A stretch of DNA of 64,000 nucleotides. Origin: an uncultured Faecalibacterium sp. (GTDB lineage Bacteria; Bacillota; Clostridia; Oscillospirales; Ruminococcaceae). The translations under genes and the position numbers were made by a program. Shown piece after piece: positions 18,223-27,336 of the stretch. Below the pieces are notes generated by a model that saw only the letters and a list, made by a program, of their open reading frames with translations, ran no database searches and was not told where the DNA came from. The DNA lies in contig CAKSWU010000008.1 of the NCBI GenBank assembly GCA_934513205.1, positions 19,397 through 83,396 on the forward strand, in the 5' to 3' direction. Position 1 is the stretch's first letter. The number at the start of each line of letters is the position of its first letter.

Positions 18223-18876
18223 CTACCGCTGTGCAATTGCTTGCAGCTGTGTCAGGGCTTCCGGGGTGTCAGCATCAGACAATTCCCAGCGATCTTGAAT
18301 GTAGACCGTATGGACGTGCTCTGGATATTTCCGAAGCAGAACGCTGCCGCCCATGCCCTGCGGCAGGGTGAGCAATTCCTGAAAAAGTCCTTTTTCAAAC
18401 AGAACGGGACTTCCGGTAAGGGGAGATGGGTCATTCCGGACCCGGAACCCCAGACGGAAGATCTCTCGTTCTGTTTCTTTTTGCCGTTCCAGCCGTGTCC
18501 TGTGGTCCCAGCAGGAGATGCCCGCCATGGCTTCCACTGTCTCCCGGCACAGAAGCGGCTGATCCCCCGGCAGGAACATACAGCCGAAAAGCTCCGGCAC
18601 CTGTTCCAGCAGCGCGGAAAGCCCAAGCCGCACCGTATCGTTCCGACCGGGCAGATCGTGCAGCAGCACCGGAACATCGCGGGAGCGGCAAAGCTGCGCA
18701 ACTTCTTCCGAACGCGTCACTACGATGCGGGCCGAAAGCTCTGGCGTATCGGTCGCCGTAAATGCGCGGCAGAGCATCGGCTCCCCGCAGAAGTCTGCCA
18801 GCAGCTTGTTGGAGCCAAAACGGCGGCTTAACCCGGACGCCATGATGACACAGCCCACCGGAAGAAGTTCTTTCAT
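18223..18876 (-). CDS. MocA-like molybdenum cofactor nucleotidyltransferase
   Basis: 217 residues of the MobA-like NTP transferase family, with the signature start VIMASGLSRRFGSNKLL (about residues 10-26) and FLPGDQPLL (about 105). Family members attach CMP to molybdopterin to make the dinucleotide cofactor used by xanthine-dehydrogenase-type enzymes. It is divergent from the hydroxylase operon and converges with the permease gene. The ATG at 18876 has AAGGAG 9 bases upstream and is preferred to the reading from 18906. Confidence 0.82.
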   Translation of the reverse strand: MKELLPVGCVIMASGLSRRFGSNKLLADFCGEPMLCRAFTATDTPELSARIVVTRSEEVAQLCRSRDVPVLLHDLPGRNDTVRLGLSALLEQVPELFGCMFLPGDQPLLCRETVEAMAGISCWDHRTRLERQKETEREIFRLGFRVRNDPSPLTGSPVLFEKGLFQELLTLPQGMGGSVLLRKYPEHVHTVYIQDRWELSDADTPEALTQLQAIAQR

Positions 18877-18912
18877 ACAGTACCACTCCTTCTGAAACGA
18901 ATTCACAATAGT

Positions 18913-18937
18913 ATTATATCGAAATCTGTGTTAAAAT
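18913..18937. promoter_or_regulatory. Divergent promoter region, mocA-like gene and hydroxylase operon
   Basis: This 97-base intergenic gap has a minus-strand TATAAT (18913-18918) for the transferase and a plus-strand TAAAAT (18932-18937) for the hydroxylase operon. Neither has a convincing -35, so an activator could be involved. Confidence 0.4.
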
Positions 18938-18973
18938 AAAAGAAGAGATCAACAAAGAGAGGAACCTGCAGCT

Positions 18974-19777
18974 ATGATGACGATCCGAGAATATAAGCGG
19001 GCTGAAACTCTGGAAGAAGCGTGGCAGCTGAACCAGAAAAAGGCCAACCGTGTGCTGGGCGGCATGATCTGGCTTAAAATGGAGAATATCAATGTCGGCA
19101 CAGCCATCGACCTGTCCGGTCTGGGACTGGACACCATTGAGGAGACCGATGACAGCTTTTCCATCGGTGCCATGGCTACCCTGCGGCAGCTGGAAGAACA
19201 CCCCGGATTTTCCGCCTATACCAACGGCGCGGTCAAAGAGGCTCTGCGGCACATTGTGGGTGTGCAGCTGCGCAATCTGGCAACTGTGGGCGGCAGCATT
19301 TACAGCCGGTTTGGTTTTTCCGATGTGCTGACCCTGTTCCTTGCCATGGACTGCGATGTGGAGCTGTACAAAGGCGGCATCGTTCCGCTGTATGAGTATG
19401 CCCGGCAGCCGTATGACCGGGATATTCTTGTGCGGCTGATCGTGAAAAAGACCACTGCACAGTACAATTACCAGTCTGTGCGCAACAGTCAGACCGATAT
19501 CCCGGTGCTGACCTGTGCAGCCGCCCGCAGTGCCGATGGAGGCTATCGCATCGTCATCGGTGCGCGTCCCATGAAGGCGGAGCGGTTTGAATTTTCGGCA
19601 CAGGGGGACATCTGCGCACCGGAACTGGCTCAAAAGCTGGCAGACGATGTAAAAGACCGGGTCGTGACCGGCTCCAATCTGCGTGGCAGTGCAGAATATC
19701 GCCGTCATCTGGCGGGCGTTCTGACAAAGCGTGCTGTTCTGGACCTGGAAAACCCCGCTGAACAGGAGGAGAATTAA
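18974..19777 (+). CDS. Molybdenum hydroxylase FAD-binding subunit (XdhB-like)
   Basis: 267 residues, FAD-binding domain of molybdopterin dehydrogenases (CoxM/XdhB type). The VLGGMIWL segment near residue 27 and LRNLATVGGSIYSRFGFSD near 100 fit the FAD loop; a CO-dehydrogenase-flavoprotein-like C-terminal domain follows. It passes electrons from the Fe-S subunit to an acceptor. It starts the hydroxylase operon with GAGAGGAAC upstream; a second ATG at 18977 is equally possible. The next gene starts immediately after the stop. Confidence 0.88.
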   Translation: MMTIREYKRAETLEEAWQLNQKKANRVLGGMIWLKMENINVGTAIDLSGLGLDTIEETDDSFSIGAMATLRQLEEHPGFSAYTNGAVKEALRHIVGVQLRNLATVGGSIYSRFGFSDVLTLFLAMDCDVELYKGGIVPLYEYARQPYDRDILVRLIVKKTTAQYNYQSVRNSQTDIPVLTCAAARSADGGYRIVIGARPMKAERFEFSAQGDICAPELAQKLADDVKDRVVTGSNLRGSAEYRRHLAGVLTKRAVLDLENPAEQEEN

Positions 19778-20248
19778 ATGCAGATCACCCTTACCCTGAA
19801 CGGAGCGCGGATCACCGAGGATGTAGCTCCGGATATGCTTCTGATCGACTTTGTCCGTGCCCACGGCTGCAAGAGCGTCAAACGCGGCTGCGAGACCTCC
19901 AACTGCGGGTTGTGCACGGTATTTATGGACGACACTCCCATCCTGTCCTGCTCCATGCTGGTGGCACGGGCAGATGGACATAAGATCACCACTCTGGAGG
20001 GCCTGCAGGAAGAAGCAGCAGAGTTTGGCGGCTTTATTGCCGATCAGGGCGCAGAACAGTGCGGCTTTTGCAACCCTGGCTTTATTATGAATGCGCTGGC
20101 GCTGTTCCGGGAAAATCCGTATCCTACCGAAGAGCAGGTGAAGGAGTATCTTGCCGGTAACCTCTGCCGCTGCTCTGGTTACGAAGGCCAGCTGCGGGGT
20201 ATTATGAACTTTCTGGCATGGAAAAAGCAGAAGGAGGCCGCAGAATGA
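19778..20248 (+). CDS. Molybdenum hydroxylase 2Fe-2S subunit (XdhC/CoxS-like)
   Basis: 156 residues with the two expected clusters: plant-ferredoxin type CETSNCGLC plus a later Cys (residues about 39-60) and the helical-domain CGFCNPG...CRC (about 99-136). It relays electrons from the molybdenum site to FAD. It abuts the FAD subunit stop and overlaps the large subunit start by 4 bases. Confidence 0.92.
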   Translation: MQITLTLNGARITEDVAPDMLLIDFVRAHGCKSVKRGCETSNCGLCTVFMDDTPILSCSMLVARADGHKITTLEGLQEEAAEFGGFIADQGAEQCGFCNPGFIMNALALFRENPYPTEEQVKEYLAGNLCRCSGYEGQLRGIMNFLAWKKQKEAAE

Positions 20249-22533
20249 ATACTGTCAATAAATCCTTCCGCAAAAAGGATGCCATGCAGCTGGTAACAGG
20301 CCAGCCGGTCTACACGGACGATCTGGCCCCTGCAGACTGCCTGATTGTCAAGCTGCTGCGTTCCCCCCACGCCAATGCGATGGTTCGCACCATCAACACG
20401 GATGTGGCGAAAAAGGTGCCCGGCATTGAGGCAATCTATACATGGCAGGATGTTCCGCAGGATGCAAGCCGCTACACACAGGCCGGTCAGACCTATCCGG
20501 AAGCCAGCCCCTATGACCGCCTGCTCATCGACCGGCACGTCCGGTTCGTGGGCGATGTGGTGGCTATCGTAGCCGGTAAAGATGAAAAGTGCGTGGATAA
20601 GGCGCTGAAGCTCATCAAGGTGGACTATGAAGTACTGGAAGCAGTGCTGGACTATCACACTGCGAAGGATAATCCCATCCTTGTCCATCCGGAGGACAAC
20701 TGGGAGAGCCTGAGCCCGGTAGGTGCCGACAACAAGCGGAACCTTTGTGCCCACGATGAATGCGGTTCCGGCGACATTGAAGCCGTTCTGGCAGAGTGCG
20801 ATGTGGTCATCGACCGGGTATACCATACCAAAGCCTGCCAGCAGGCGATGATGGAGACCTTCCGCACCTGCTGTTCCATCGACCCCTATGGACGTCTGAA
20901 TGTGCTCAGCTCTACGCAGATCGTGTTCCATGCCCGCCGCAACATTGCAAATGCCCTGCACATTCCCAAGTCCATGGTGCGCGTTTCCAAACCGCGCATC
21001 GGCGGCGGCTTTGGCGCCAAGCAGACCGCTGTCAGCGAGGTGTACCCGGCATTTGTGACGTGGATGACGAAAAAGCCTTCCAAGATCATCTTCAGCCGCG
21101 TGGAGAGCCAGACGGCTTCTTCGCCCCGGCACGAGATGGAACTGCATGTCCGGCTGGGCGCTACCAGAGACGGTATCGTGAAGGGCATCGACCTGTACAC
21201 CCTGTCCAATACGGGTGCTTATGGTGAGCATGGTCCCACGACAGTGGGTCTGACCGGACATAAGTCCATCCCGCTGTATGGCAAAGCCGAGGCATTCCGC
21301 TTCGTCAGCGATGTCGTCTATACCAATCACATGTCCGCCGGTGCATACCGCGGCTATGGTGCAACTCAGGGGCTGTTTGCGGTGGAATCTGCCGTAAATG
21401 AGCTGGCGCACAAACTGAACATGGACCCCATCGAGCTGCGCCTGAAGAACACGGTGCAGGAAGGCGATGTGATGCCCGCCTACTACGGTGCAGTGAACAC
21501 CAGCTGTGCGTTGGACCGCTGCCTTGTAAAGGTGCGGGAGATGATCGACTGGGAGCACAAGTATCCTGTCCGGGACATGGGCAACGGGAAAGTGCGTGCA
21601 GTGGGCATGGGCATGGCGATGCAGGGTTCTGGCATTTCCGGCATGGACGTTGGCAGTGCCACCCTTAAGCTGAACGACGACGGGTTCTATACCCTGATGA
21701 TCGGTGCGGCGGATATGGGCACCGGCTGTGATACCACGCTGGCGCAGATCGCCGCTGAGGTGCTGGAATGCCCGCTGGACAATATTACGGTGTTCGGCGC
21801 AGATACGGACACTTCCCCCTACGATTCCGGCTCCTATGCGTCCAGCACGACATACGTTACCGGCAAGGCCACCGAGAAGTGCGCCATGAAGCTGCGGGAG
21901 CAGATCTGCAAGCTGGGCGCAGAGCTGCTGGAATGCCCGGCGGATGCTGTGGAATTTGACGGAAAGGTCGTGTTTGCAAGCGCAGACCCTGCCCATCAAA
22001 AAACTTTGTCCGAAATCGCGTATGCCTCGCAGTTCGGTCACATGGTCCCGCTGGAAGCCACCGAGACGCACACCTCTCCGCTGTCACCGCCGCCGTTCAT
22101 GGTGGGAGCTGCCGAGATCGAGGTAGACACCGAGACCGGCGAGGTCAAGGTGTTGGAATTTGACGCCTGCGTGGACTGCGGTACCCCCATCAACCCCAAT
22201 CTGACCCGGGTGCAGGCAGAGGGCGGCATTCTGCAAGGCATCGGCATGACCCTGACGGAAAACATCACCTACGACAAAAACGGCTATCCGGAAGAGAACT
22301 CTCTGTTCCAGTACAAGATCCCTGCCCGAAACGATATCGGCCACATCCATGTGGAATTTGAGAACAGCTACGAGCACAACGGCCCATTTGGTGCAAAATC
22401 CATCGGCGAAGTGGTCATCAACACTCCGCTGCCTGCTATTTCGGACGCCATTTACAATGCCATTGGAACCCGGTTCTTTGAACTGCCCATCACCCCGGAA
22501 AAAATCGCCATGGCAGCAGCGGAAAAAGAATAA
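20245..22533 (+). CDS. Molybdenum hydroxylase catalytic subunit (xanthine dehydrogenase family)
   Basis: 762 residues, molybdopterin-binding subunit of the xanthine dehydrogenase family. Motifs: GGGFGAKQ (about residue 252), GAYRGYGATQ (about 369) and the C-terminal GAKSIGE containing the expected catalytic glutamate. Surrounding selD, yedF, yqeB and yqeC genes suggest a selenium-dependent member whose active site carries a non-selenocysteine Se ligand; no in-frame UGA is needed. Substrate is likely a purine or related N-heterocycle. The ATG at 20245 has AAGGAGG and a 4-base overlap with the upstream gene. Confidence 0.9.
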   Translation: MNTVNKSFRKKDAMQLVTGQPVYTDDLAPADCLIVKLLRSPHANAMVRTINTDVAKKVPGIEAIYTWQDVPQDASRYTQAGQTYPEASPYDRLLIDRHVRFVGDVVAIVAGKDEKCVDKALKLIKVDYEVLEAVLDYHTAKDNPILVHPEDNWESLSPVGADNKRNLCAHDECGSGDIEAVLAECDVVIDRVYHTKACQQAMMETFRTCCSIDPYGRLNVLSSTQIVFHARRNIANALHIPKSMVRVSKPRIGGGFGAKQTAVSEVYPAFVTWMTKKPSKIIFSRVESQTASSPRHEMELHVRLGATRDGIVKGIDLYTLSNTGAYGEHGPTTVGLTGHKSIPLYGKAEAFRFVSDVVYTNHMSAGAYRGYGATQGLFAVESAVNELAHKLNMDPIELRLKNTVQEGDVMPAYYGAVNTSCALDRCLVKVREMIDWEHKYPVRDMGNGKVRAVGMGMAMQGSGISGMDVGSATLKLNDDGFYTLMIGAADMGTGCDTTLAQIAAEVLECPLDNITVFGADTDTSPYDSGSYASSTTYVTGKATEKCAMKLREQICKLGAELLECPADAVEFDGKVVFASADPAHQKTLSEIAYASQFGHMVPLEATETHTSPLSPPPFMVGAAEIEVDTETGEVKVLEFDACVDCGTPINPNLTRVQAEGGILQGIGMTLTENITYDKNGYPEENSLFQYKIPARNDIGHIHVEFENSYEHNGPFGAKSIGEVVINTPLPAISDAIYNAIGTRFFELPITPEKIAMAAAEKE

Positions 22534-22538
22534 GCAAT

Positions 22539-23237
22539 ATGCTGACGGAAAAGGACTTCCCGTTTCTGGCGCAGAAGGGTCATGTTGTTTCTCTGGTGGG
22601 CGGCGGGGGAAAAACCACGTTGCTGTATGCCATGGCAGCGCATTGTGCTCGCAAAAGCTGGCGGGTGTTGGTGATGACCACCACTCACATCCGGCAGCCT
22701 GCCGCCTGCTATGCACCGGATGAAGCGGCTCTTTCTGCCCTATGGCAGGCGGGTCACTATGTAGTGATCGGCACCCCGGCAGAAAACGGGAAGCTGACCC
22801 TGCCGCAGCCGCGGTTTCTACGTTGGATGGAACAAGCAGACATCGTGCTCGTTGAAGCGGACGGTGCAAAGTGCCGCCCCTGCAAAGCCCCGGCGGCCTA
22901 CGAGCCGGTGATCCTGCCGCAGAGCGATATCATTTTGGCAGTGGCAGGGCTGTCGGCACTGGGAAGGCCCCTGCGGGAGGTCTGCTTCCGGGCAGAACTT
23001 GCGTCAGAGCTGCTTGCCGTGCCACAGGACACACCTGTAACGCCCGGTATTCTGGCACAGCTGCTTGCCGACGAAAACGGCGGACGAAAAAATGCGGGAG
23101 ACCGCTGCTTTTTGGCTGTGCTCAATCAGGCTGATTCGCCGCAGTGCCGACAGCTTGGGATACAAACGCAGCTGGAACTGCAAAAGCTTGGCGTGCAGAG
23201 CGTATGGACCTGCTTTGAAGAAGGAGAACGTGCATGA
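22539..23237 (+). CDS. yqeC: Selenium cofactor biosynthesis protein YqeC
   Basis: 232 residues. A P-loop-like VSLVGGGGKTTLLY lies at residues 16-29, with VEADGAKCRPCKAP near 107-120, matching the YqeC family found with selenium-dependent molybdenum hydroxylases. Its biochemical role is not established; it is inferred to help install selenium in the cofactor. It lies 5 bases after the catalytic subunit and overlaps selD by 4 bases. Confidence 0.85.
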   Translation: MLTEKDFPFLAQKGHVVSLVGGGGKTTLLYAMAAHCARKSWRVLVMTTTHIRQPAACYAPDEAALSALWQAGHYVVIGTPAENGKLTLPQPRFLRWMEQADIVLVEADGAKCRPCKAPAAYEPVILPQSDIILAVAGLSALGRPLREVCFRAELASELLAVPQDTPVTPGILAQLLADENGGRKNAGDRCFLAVLNQADSPQCRQLGIQTQLELQKLGVQSVWTCFEEGERA

Positions 23238-24268
23238 GTAAAGAGGACAAAATCGTGTTCTGCACCGGCGGCGGATGCACCGCAAAGCTGGGTGCGGGTG
23301 TTTTGAGCCGGATTCTGGAAAAGCTGCCCCGGAGCAAAAAAGACCCGGATCTTCTGGTCGGCTACGACAGCCGGGATGATGCGGCGGTCTATCGTATTAC
23401 GGACGATATTGCGCTGGTGCAGACGGTGGATTTTTTTCCGCCGATGGTGGACGACCCCTATACCTTTGGACAGATCGCAGCAGCCAATGCCCTGAGCGAC
23501 ATCTATGCCATGGGCGGCGAGGTCAAGACTGCCCTGAATCTGGTCTGCTTCCCGGAAAGCATGGACCTGAACGTGCTGGGCGAGATCCTGCGCGGTGGTG
23601 CCGAGAAGGTCGCCGAAGCAGGGGGCAGTCTTGCGGGTGGGCATTCCATTGCCGACAGCGGCGTGAAATATGGCCTGTCGGTGACCGGTCTTGTGGACCC
23701 TGAACGCATGTACACCAACGATGCCGGACAGCCCGGGGATCGGCTTATCCTGACCAAGGCTCTGGGTGTTGGGCTGATCTGCACGGCAAACCGTGTAGGA
23801 GAGGCCGCTCCGGAACATCTGGAAGCCGCCATTGCATCCATGACGATGCTGAACCGGACGGCAGCACAGATCAGTCGGAAGTACCATGTCCATGCCGCCA
23901 CCGATGTGACCGGCTTCAGCTTTCTGGGGCACTTGCACGAGATGATGGGCGGCAGACTTTCCTGCATCATCCATGCAAATGCCGTGCCGGTGCTGCCGGG
24001 CGCAGAAAAAGCAGCGGATGCGTTTTTGTATACTGCCGCCGGACAGCGGAATCGGAACCACACAGGACCTTTCGTCACCTTTGAAAACGTTCCGTTTGCG
24101 TTGCAGGAGGTCCTGTTCGACCCGCAGACATCCGGCGGGCTGCTGCTTGCAGTCGCACCGGAGGATGCCGAGGCCCTGGAGACAGAGCTGCAGACAGCCG
24201 GTTTGCCTGCGAAGATCGTAGGCGAGATCCTGCCCAAAACAGAGCAAGAGATCACAGTAAAATACTGA
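23234..24268 (+). CDS. selD: Selenide, water dikinase SelD
   Basis: 344 residues; makes selenophosphate from selenide and ATP. The N-terminal loop reads GGGC15-T-A-K18: the essential Cys and Lys are present, but the second cysteine of the usual C-G-C-K motif is replaced. The glycine-rich ATP-binding residues, DDAAVY and GGHS motifs are present, and the C-terminal FDPQTSGGLL motif is intact. Start overlaps yqeC (ATGA). No selA or selB is seen in the window; the local use appears to be the hydroxylase cofactor. Confidence 0.94.
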   Translation: MSKEDKIVFCTGGGCTAKLGAGVLSRILEKLPRSKKDPDLLVGYDSRDDAAVYRITDDIALVQTVDFFPPMVDDPYTFGQIAAANALSDIYAMGGEVKTALNLVCFPESMDLNVLGEILRGGAEKVAEAGGSLAGGHSIADSGVKYGLSVTGLVDPERMYTNDAGQPGDRLILTKALGVGLICTANRVGEAAPEHLEAAIASMTMLNRTAAQISRKYHVHAATDVTGFSFLGHLHEMMGGRLSCIIHANAVPVLPGAEKAADAFLYTAAGQRNRNHTGPFVTFENVPFALQEVLFDPQTSGGLLLAVAPEDAEALETELQTAGLPAKIVGEILPKTEQEITVKY

Positions 24269-24287
24269 ACAGTGGAAAGGAACGATT

Positions 24288-24896
24288 ATGATGTTGAAAG
24301 TCGATGCCCGCGGTGACGCATGCCCGCTCCCGATTGTAAAGGCAAAAAGGGCTATCTCTGAGCTGAAAGGCGCTGGTCAGGTGGAGGTGCTTGTGGACAA
24401 CGAGATCGCCGTGCAGAACCTGACCAAGATGGCACAGCAGAAGAACTATCAGTACAGCGCCGAAAAACTGGAAGACCGGGAATATCGGGTGCTGTTCACG
24501 GTGGGCGAAGCTGCTGCTGTTCCCACGGAGGAAGCTCCGGTCTGCGTGCCGGATGCCCGTACGGATACGGTGGTGGCGATCGCATCCGATCAAATGGGGG
24601 ATGGTGCCGAGGAACTGGGCAAAGCGCTGCTGAAAGCCTTTGTGTTTGCACTGACTCAGCAGGACCGGCTGCCCAGGACAGTCCTGTTTTACAATGGTGG
24701 AGCCTCTTTGAGCTGTGAAGGTTCTCCCATGCTGGAGGACCTGAAGGCATTGGAAGCACAGGGCGTAGAGATCCTGACCTGCGGCACCTGCCTGAATTTT
24801 TATGGGCTTACCGATAAGCTGGCGGTCGGCAGTGTGACCAATATGTATACCATCGTAGAAAAACTGACGCAGGCCGGTAATGTGGTGAAGCCATGA
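24288..24896 (+). CDS. yedF: Selenium metabolism protein YedF (TusA-DsrE-like)
   Basis: 202 residues. The N-terminal TusA/SirA-like domain contains DARGDACPLPIVKAK (residues 6-20) with its single reactive Cys; the C-terminal half is DsrE-like with LTCGTCLNFYGL near 165. This two-domain form is the selenium-associated YedF family, thought to carry or transfer reduced Se/S. It lies between selD and the desulfurase gene, overlapping the latter by 4 bases. ATGATG gives two possible starts. Confidence 0.88.
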   Translation: MMLKVDARGDACPLPIVKAKRAISELKGAGQVEVLVDNEIAVQNLTKMAQQKNYQYSAEKLEDREYRVLFTVGEAAAVPTEEAPVCVPDARTDTVVAIASDQMGDGAEELGKALLKAFVFALTQQDRLPRTVLFYNGGASLSCEGSPMLEDLKALEAQGVEILTCGTCLNFYGLTDKLAVGSVTNMYTIVEKLTQAGNVVKP

Positions 24897-26032
24897 TCTA
24901 CCTTGACAATTCTGCCACCACCTTGCAAAAACCGCCGCAGGTGCAGGCTGCCATGCTGGATGCTCTGTGCACGGCGGGCAACCCCGGGCGCGGTGCCCAC
25001 GAACCAACGCTTCATGCCTCGCGGCTGGTCTATGAGGCACGTCTTGCAGTGGCGAGACTGCTGAATGCGCCGGAGCCTGCCTGCATCGCCTTTGCAGCCA
25101 ACGCGACCGAGGCACTGAACATTGCGCTGGGCGGACTGTTTGCGCCGGGAGACCACATCATCACTACTGTATGCGAGCACAACTCTGTGCTGCGCCCGCT
25201 TTACCGTCTGCGGGAACAGGGCGTCGAACTCAGTTTTACGGATGTGGACGCCAAGGGCTGCCTGCGTTATGAGCAATGGGACAGCTTCCTGCGTCCATCC
25301 ACCCGGGCACTGGTGGTGACCGGTGCGTCCAATGTGACCGGGAACGGCACCGACCTTGTCCGCGCGGCAGAGTTTGCGCATCGGCATGGACTGCTGTTTC
25401 TTGTGGATGGCGCACAAATTCTGGGCGCACAGCCGGTGGATGTGCAGGCAATTGGCGTTGATGTGCTCTGCTTCACCGGGCACAAGGCGCTTTTGGGCCC
25501 GCAGGGTACCGGCGGCTTGTATGTCCGGCCCGGTCTGACGATCCGTCCGCTGGTGGTCGGCGGCAGCGGAGTCCATAGCTTTGATGAACGGCACCCGGCA
25601 CAGATGCCCACTGCGCTTGAGGCCGGGACCTTGAACGTCCCAGGACTTGCCGGACTTTGTGCCGGAGTGCAATGGATCCTGGAACAGGGCGTTGAGACGC
25701 TTTGCGCAAAAGAAGCAGAGCTTGCCCGGCTCTTTTATCAGAATATCCGGGAGCTTCCGGGCGTGACCATTTATGGAGACCCGGAGATGGCACTGCGTGC
25801 CCCGATCATTTCTCTGAACCTTGATGGGGAGGATTCGGCCCGGGTCGCAGATCTGCTGTGGGAGGACTACGGAATCTGCGTGCGGGCAGGCGCCCACTGC
25901 GCCCCGCTGATGCACAAAGCATTGGGGACTGCAGAGCAGGGTACCGTACGATTCAGCTTTTCGCATTTCAACACAGAGCAGCAAGTCCTTGCGGCGGCGC
26001 AGGCGGTCCGGGAACTGGCACAGGAGGTGTGA
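24893..26032 (+). CDS. Cysteine desulfurase family protein (selenium-locus type)
   Basis: 379 residues, class V aminotransferase fold. YLDNSATT opens the protein, FLVDGAQ and the PLP lysine in CFTGHKALLGPQGTGGLY (about residues 196-213) follow, and the reactive cysteine lies in RAGAHCAPLMHKALGT near the C-terminus. It probably removes S or Se from cysteine/selenocysteine and feeds YedF, the DUF3343 protein or SelD. The group resembles the desulfurase-like genes found in Enterococcus selenium-hydroxylase loci. Confidence 0.87.
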   Translation: MIYLDNSATTLQKPPQVQAAMLDALCTAGNPGRGAHEPTLHASRLVYEARLAVARLLNAPEPACIAFAANATEALNIALGGLFAPGDHIITTVCEHNSVLRPLYRLREQGVELSFTDVDAKGCLRYEQWDSFLRPSTRALVVTGASNVTGNGTDLVRAAEFAHRHGLLFLVDGAQILGAQPVDVQAIGVDVLCFTGHKALLGPQGTGGLYVRPGLTIRPLVVGGSGVHSFDERHPAQMPTALEAGTLNVPGLAGLCAGVQWILEQGVETLCAKEAELARLFYQNIRELPGVTIYGDPEMALRAPIISLNLDGEDSARVADLLWEDYGICVRAGAHCAPLMHKALGTAEQGTVRFSFSHFNTEQQVLAAAQAVRELAQEV

Positions 26033-26033
26033 G

Positions 26034-26264
26034 ATGCGAAAACGAACGACCTATGTCGTGCTTTCGTTCCAGACAACTCTGGAAGCGATGGAATGGGAGC
26101 GGAACTGTCTGCAAAACGGTGTTCCCGGGCGGCTGATCCCGCTGCCAAGGGAAATCTCGGCAGGATGCGGTCTTGCGTGGCGAATGCTTCCGGAGGATTT
26201 TGAAAGTTGGCAGCAGAAACTGGATCATTCCGGTTACAGCGCAGCCAGTGCGGTAGAACAATGA
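26034..26264 (+). CDS. DUF3343 putative Se/S carrier protein
   Basis: 76 residues. Start TYVVLSFQTTLEAMEWE and middle VPGRLIPLPREISAGCGLAWR fit DUF3343, a small family with a conserved C-G pair often next to yedF and desulfurase genes. It may accept Se/S on that cysteine. The ATG at 26034 follows the desulfurase stop by 1 base, with AGGAGG nearby. Confidence 0.82.
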   Translation: MRKRTTYVVLSFQTTLEAMEWERNCLQNGVPGRLIPLPREISAGCGLAWRMLPEDFESWQQKLDHSGYSAASAVEQ

Positions 26265-26280
26265 AACAGGAGATCATTCC

Positions 26281-27336
26281 ATGAACCATGTGCAGCTTTA
26301 TTCCGTACTCCAGAAGGCCCCGGACCGGGGGGAGTATACATTTGCCTGTGTGCTGGACGGCTGTTGCGCAGGCGAACAGCTGCTTTTGTGCCAGAACCGC
26401 CCCTGCTGGACGGCGGGCGGTACAGATCTTCTCCGTCGGCATTGTTCCGTCTTGCGGGACTGCACCACCACAGGTGTGTTGCAGATGGAGGACCAGCGCG
26501 TATTTGTGGAGCGGTTCGGCGCGGTCCCGCAGCTGGTCGTTTGCGGCGGCGGGCATGTTGGCATGGCAGTTGTCCGCATGGCAAAGCTGCTGGGGCTTCC
26601 GGTCCTTGCGGTGGACGACCGGGAGGACTGCGCCGCGCAGCTGCAAAGCGCCGGGGCGGATGCGGTGCTGTCGGAGCCGTTCGAGTCTGCCTTGGCTCAT
26701 ATCCCCGGCGGGTCCGAGACTTATTTTGTGGTGGTGACCCGTGCACACGCGTATGATGTTGCCTGTCTGCGCCAGATCTTGCGCAAGTCCTGCGCGTATG
26801 TTGGCATGATGGGCAGCCGCAGCCGTGCGGCACTGGTGCGCCGTCAGCTGCTGGAGCAGGGAGTCGATGCCGGACGAGTGGAGGGATTGTATGCGCCCAT
26901 CGGCCTTTCCATTGGCTCTCAGACGGCAGAGGAGATCGCACTGTCCATTCTGGCGCAGATCATCTCAGTGAAAAATAGGCACTCCCAGAGCGAAGGCTTT
27001 CCATCGGCACTGCGCAATGCCATGGAACATGCCGACACGACCGGGCAGAAAGCAGTGTTGGCGACCATCGTCGAACGGCATGGCTCTACTCCCCGGGAAG
27101 CAGGTGCAAAGATGCTGATCCTTGCAGACGGCACCACGGTGGGCAGTGTGGGCGGCGGCATTATGGAGCACCGCACAACGCTTGCCGCGCAGGAGATGCT
27201 GACAAGTTGTGCGCCGCAGCAGCAAGTGGTCCGGTTTACGGCAGATGGAAAAAATGATGACGCTGCGCTGGCGGCCTGTGGCGGTTCGATGGAACTGCTT
27301 CTGACGGTCTTGCGCGCCGGAGAGGAGCTTGTATGA
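26281..27336 (+). CDS. XdhC/CoxI family cofactor insertion protein with permuted domains
   Basis: 351 residues. A Rossmann-type domain comes first (VVCGGGHVGMAV near residue 84, MMGSRSR near 176, HAPIGL-like region near 205), and the CoxI-type segment (VERHGSTPREAGAKML, near 265) is C-terminal. In classical XdhC proteins the order is CoxI first, Rossmann second. The family protects and sulfurates the molybdenum cofactor before insertion into the hydroxylase. It overlaps yqeB by 4 bases. Confidence 0.82.
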   Translation: MNHVQLYSVLQKAPDRGEYTFACVLDGCCAGEQLLLCQNRPCWTAGGTDLLRRHCSVLRDCTTTGVLQMEDQRVFVERFGAVPQLVVCGGGHVGMAVVRMAKLLGLPVLAVDDREDCAAQLQSAGADAVLSEPFESALAHIPGGSETYFVVVTRAHAYDVACLRQILRKSCAYVGMMGSRSRAALVRRQLLEQGVDAGRVEGLYAPIGLSIGSQTAEEIALSILAQIISVKNRHSQSEGFPSALRNAMEHADTTGQKAVLATIVERHGSTPREAGAKMLILADGTTVGSVGGGIMEHRTTLAAQEMLTSCAPQQQVVRFTADGKNDDAALAACGGSMELLLTVLRAGEELV

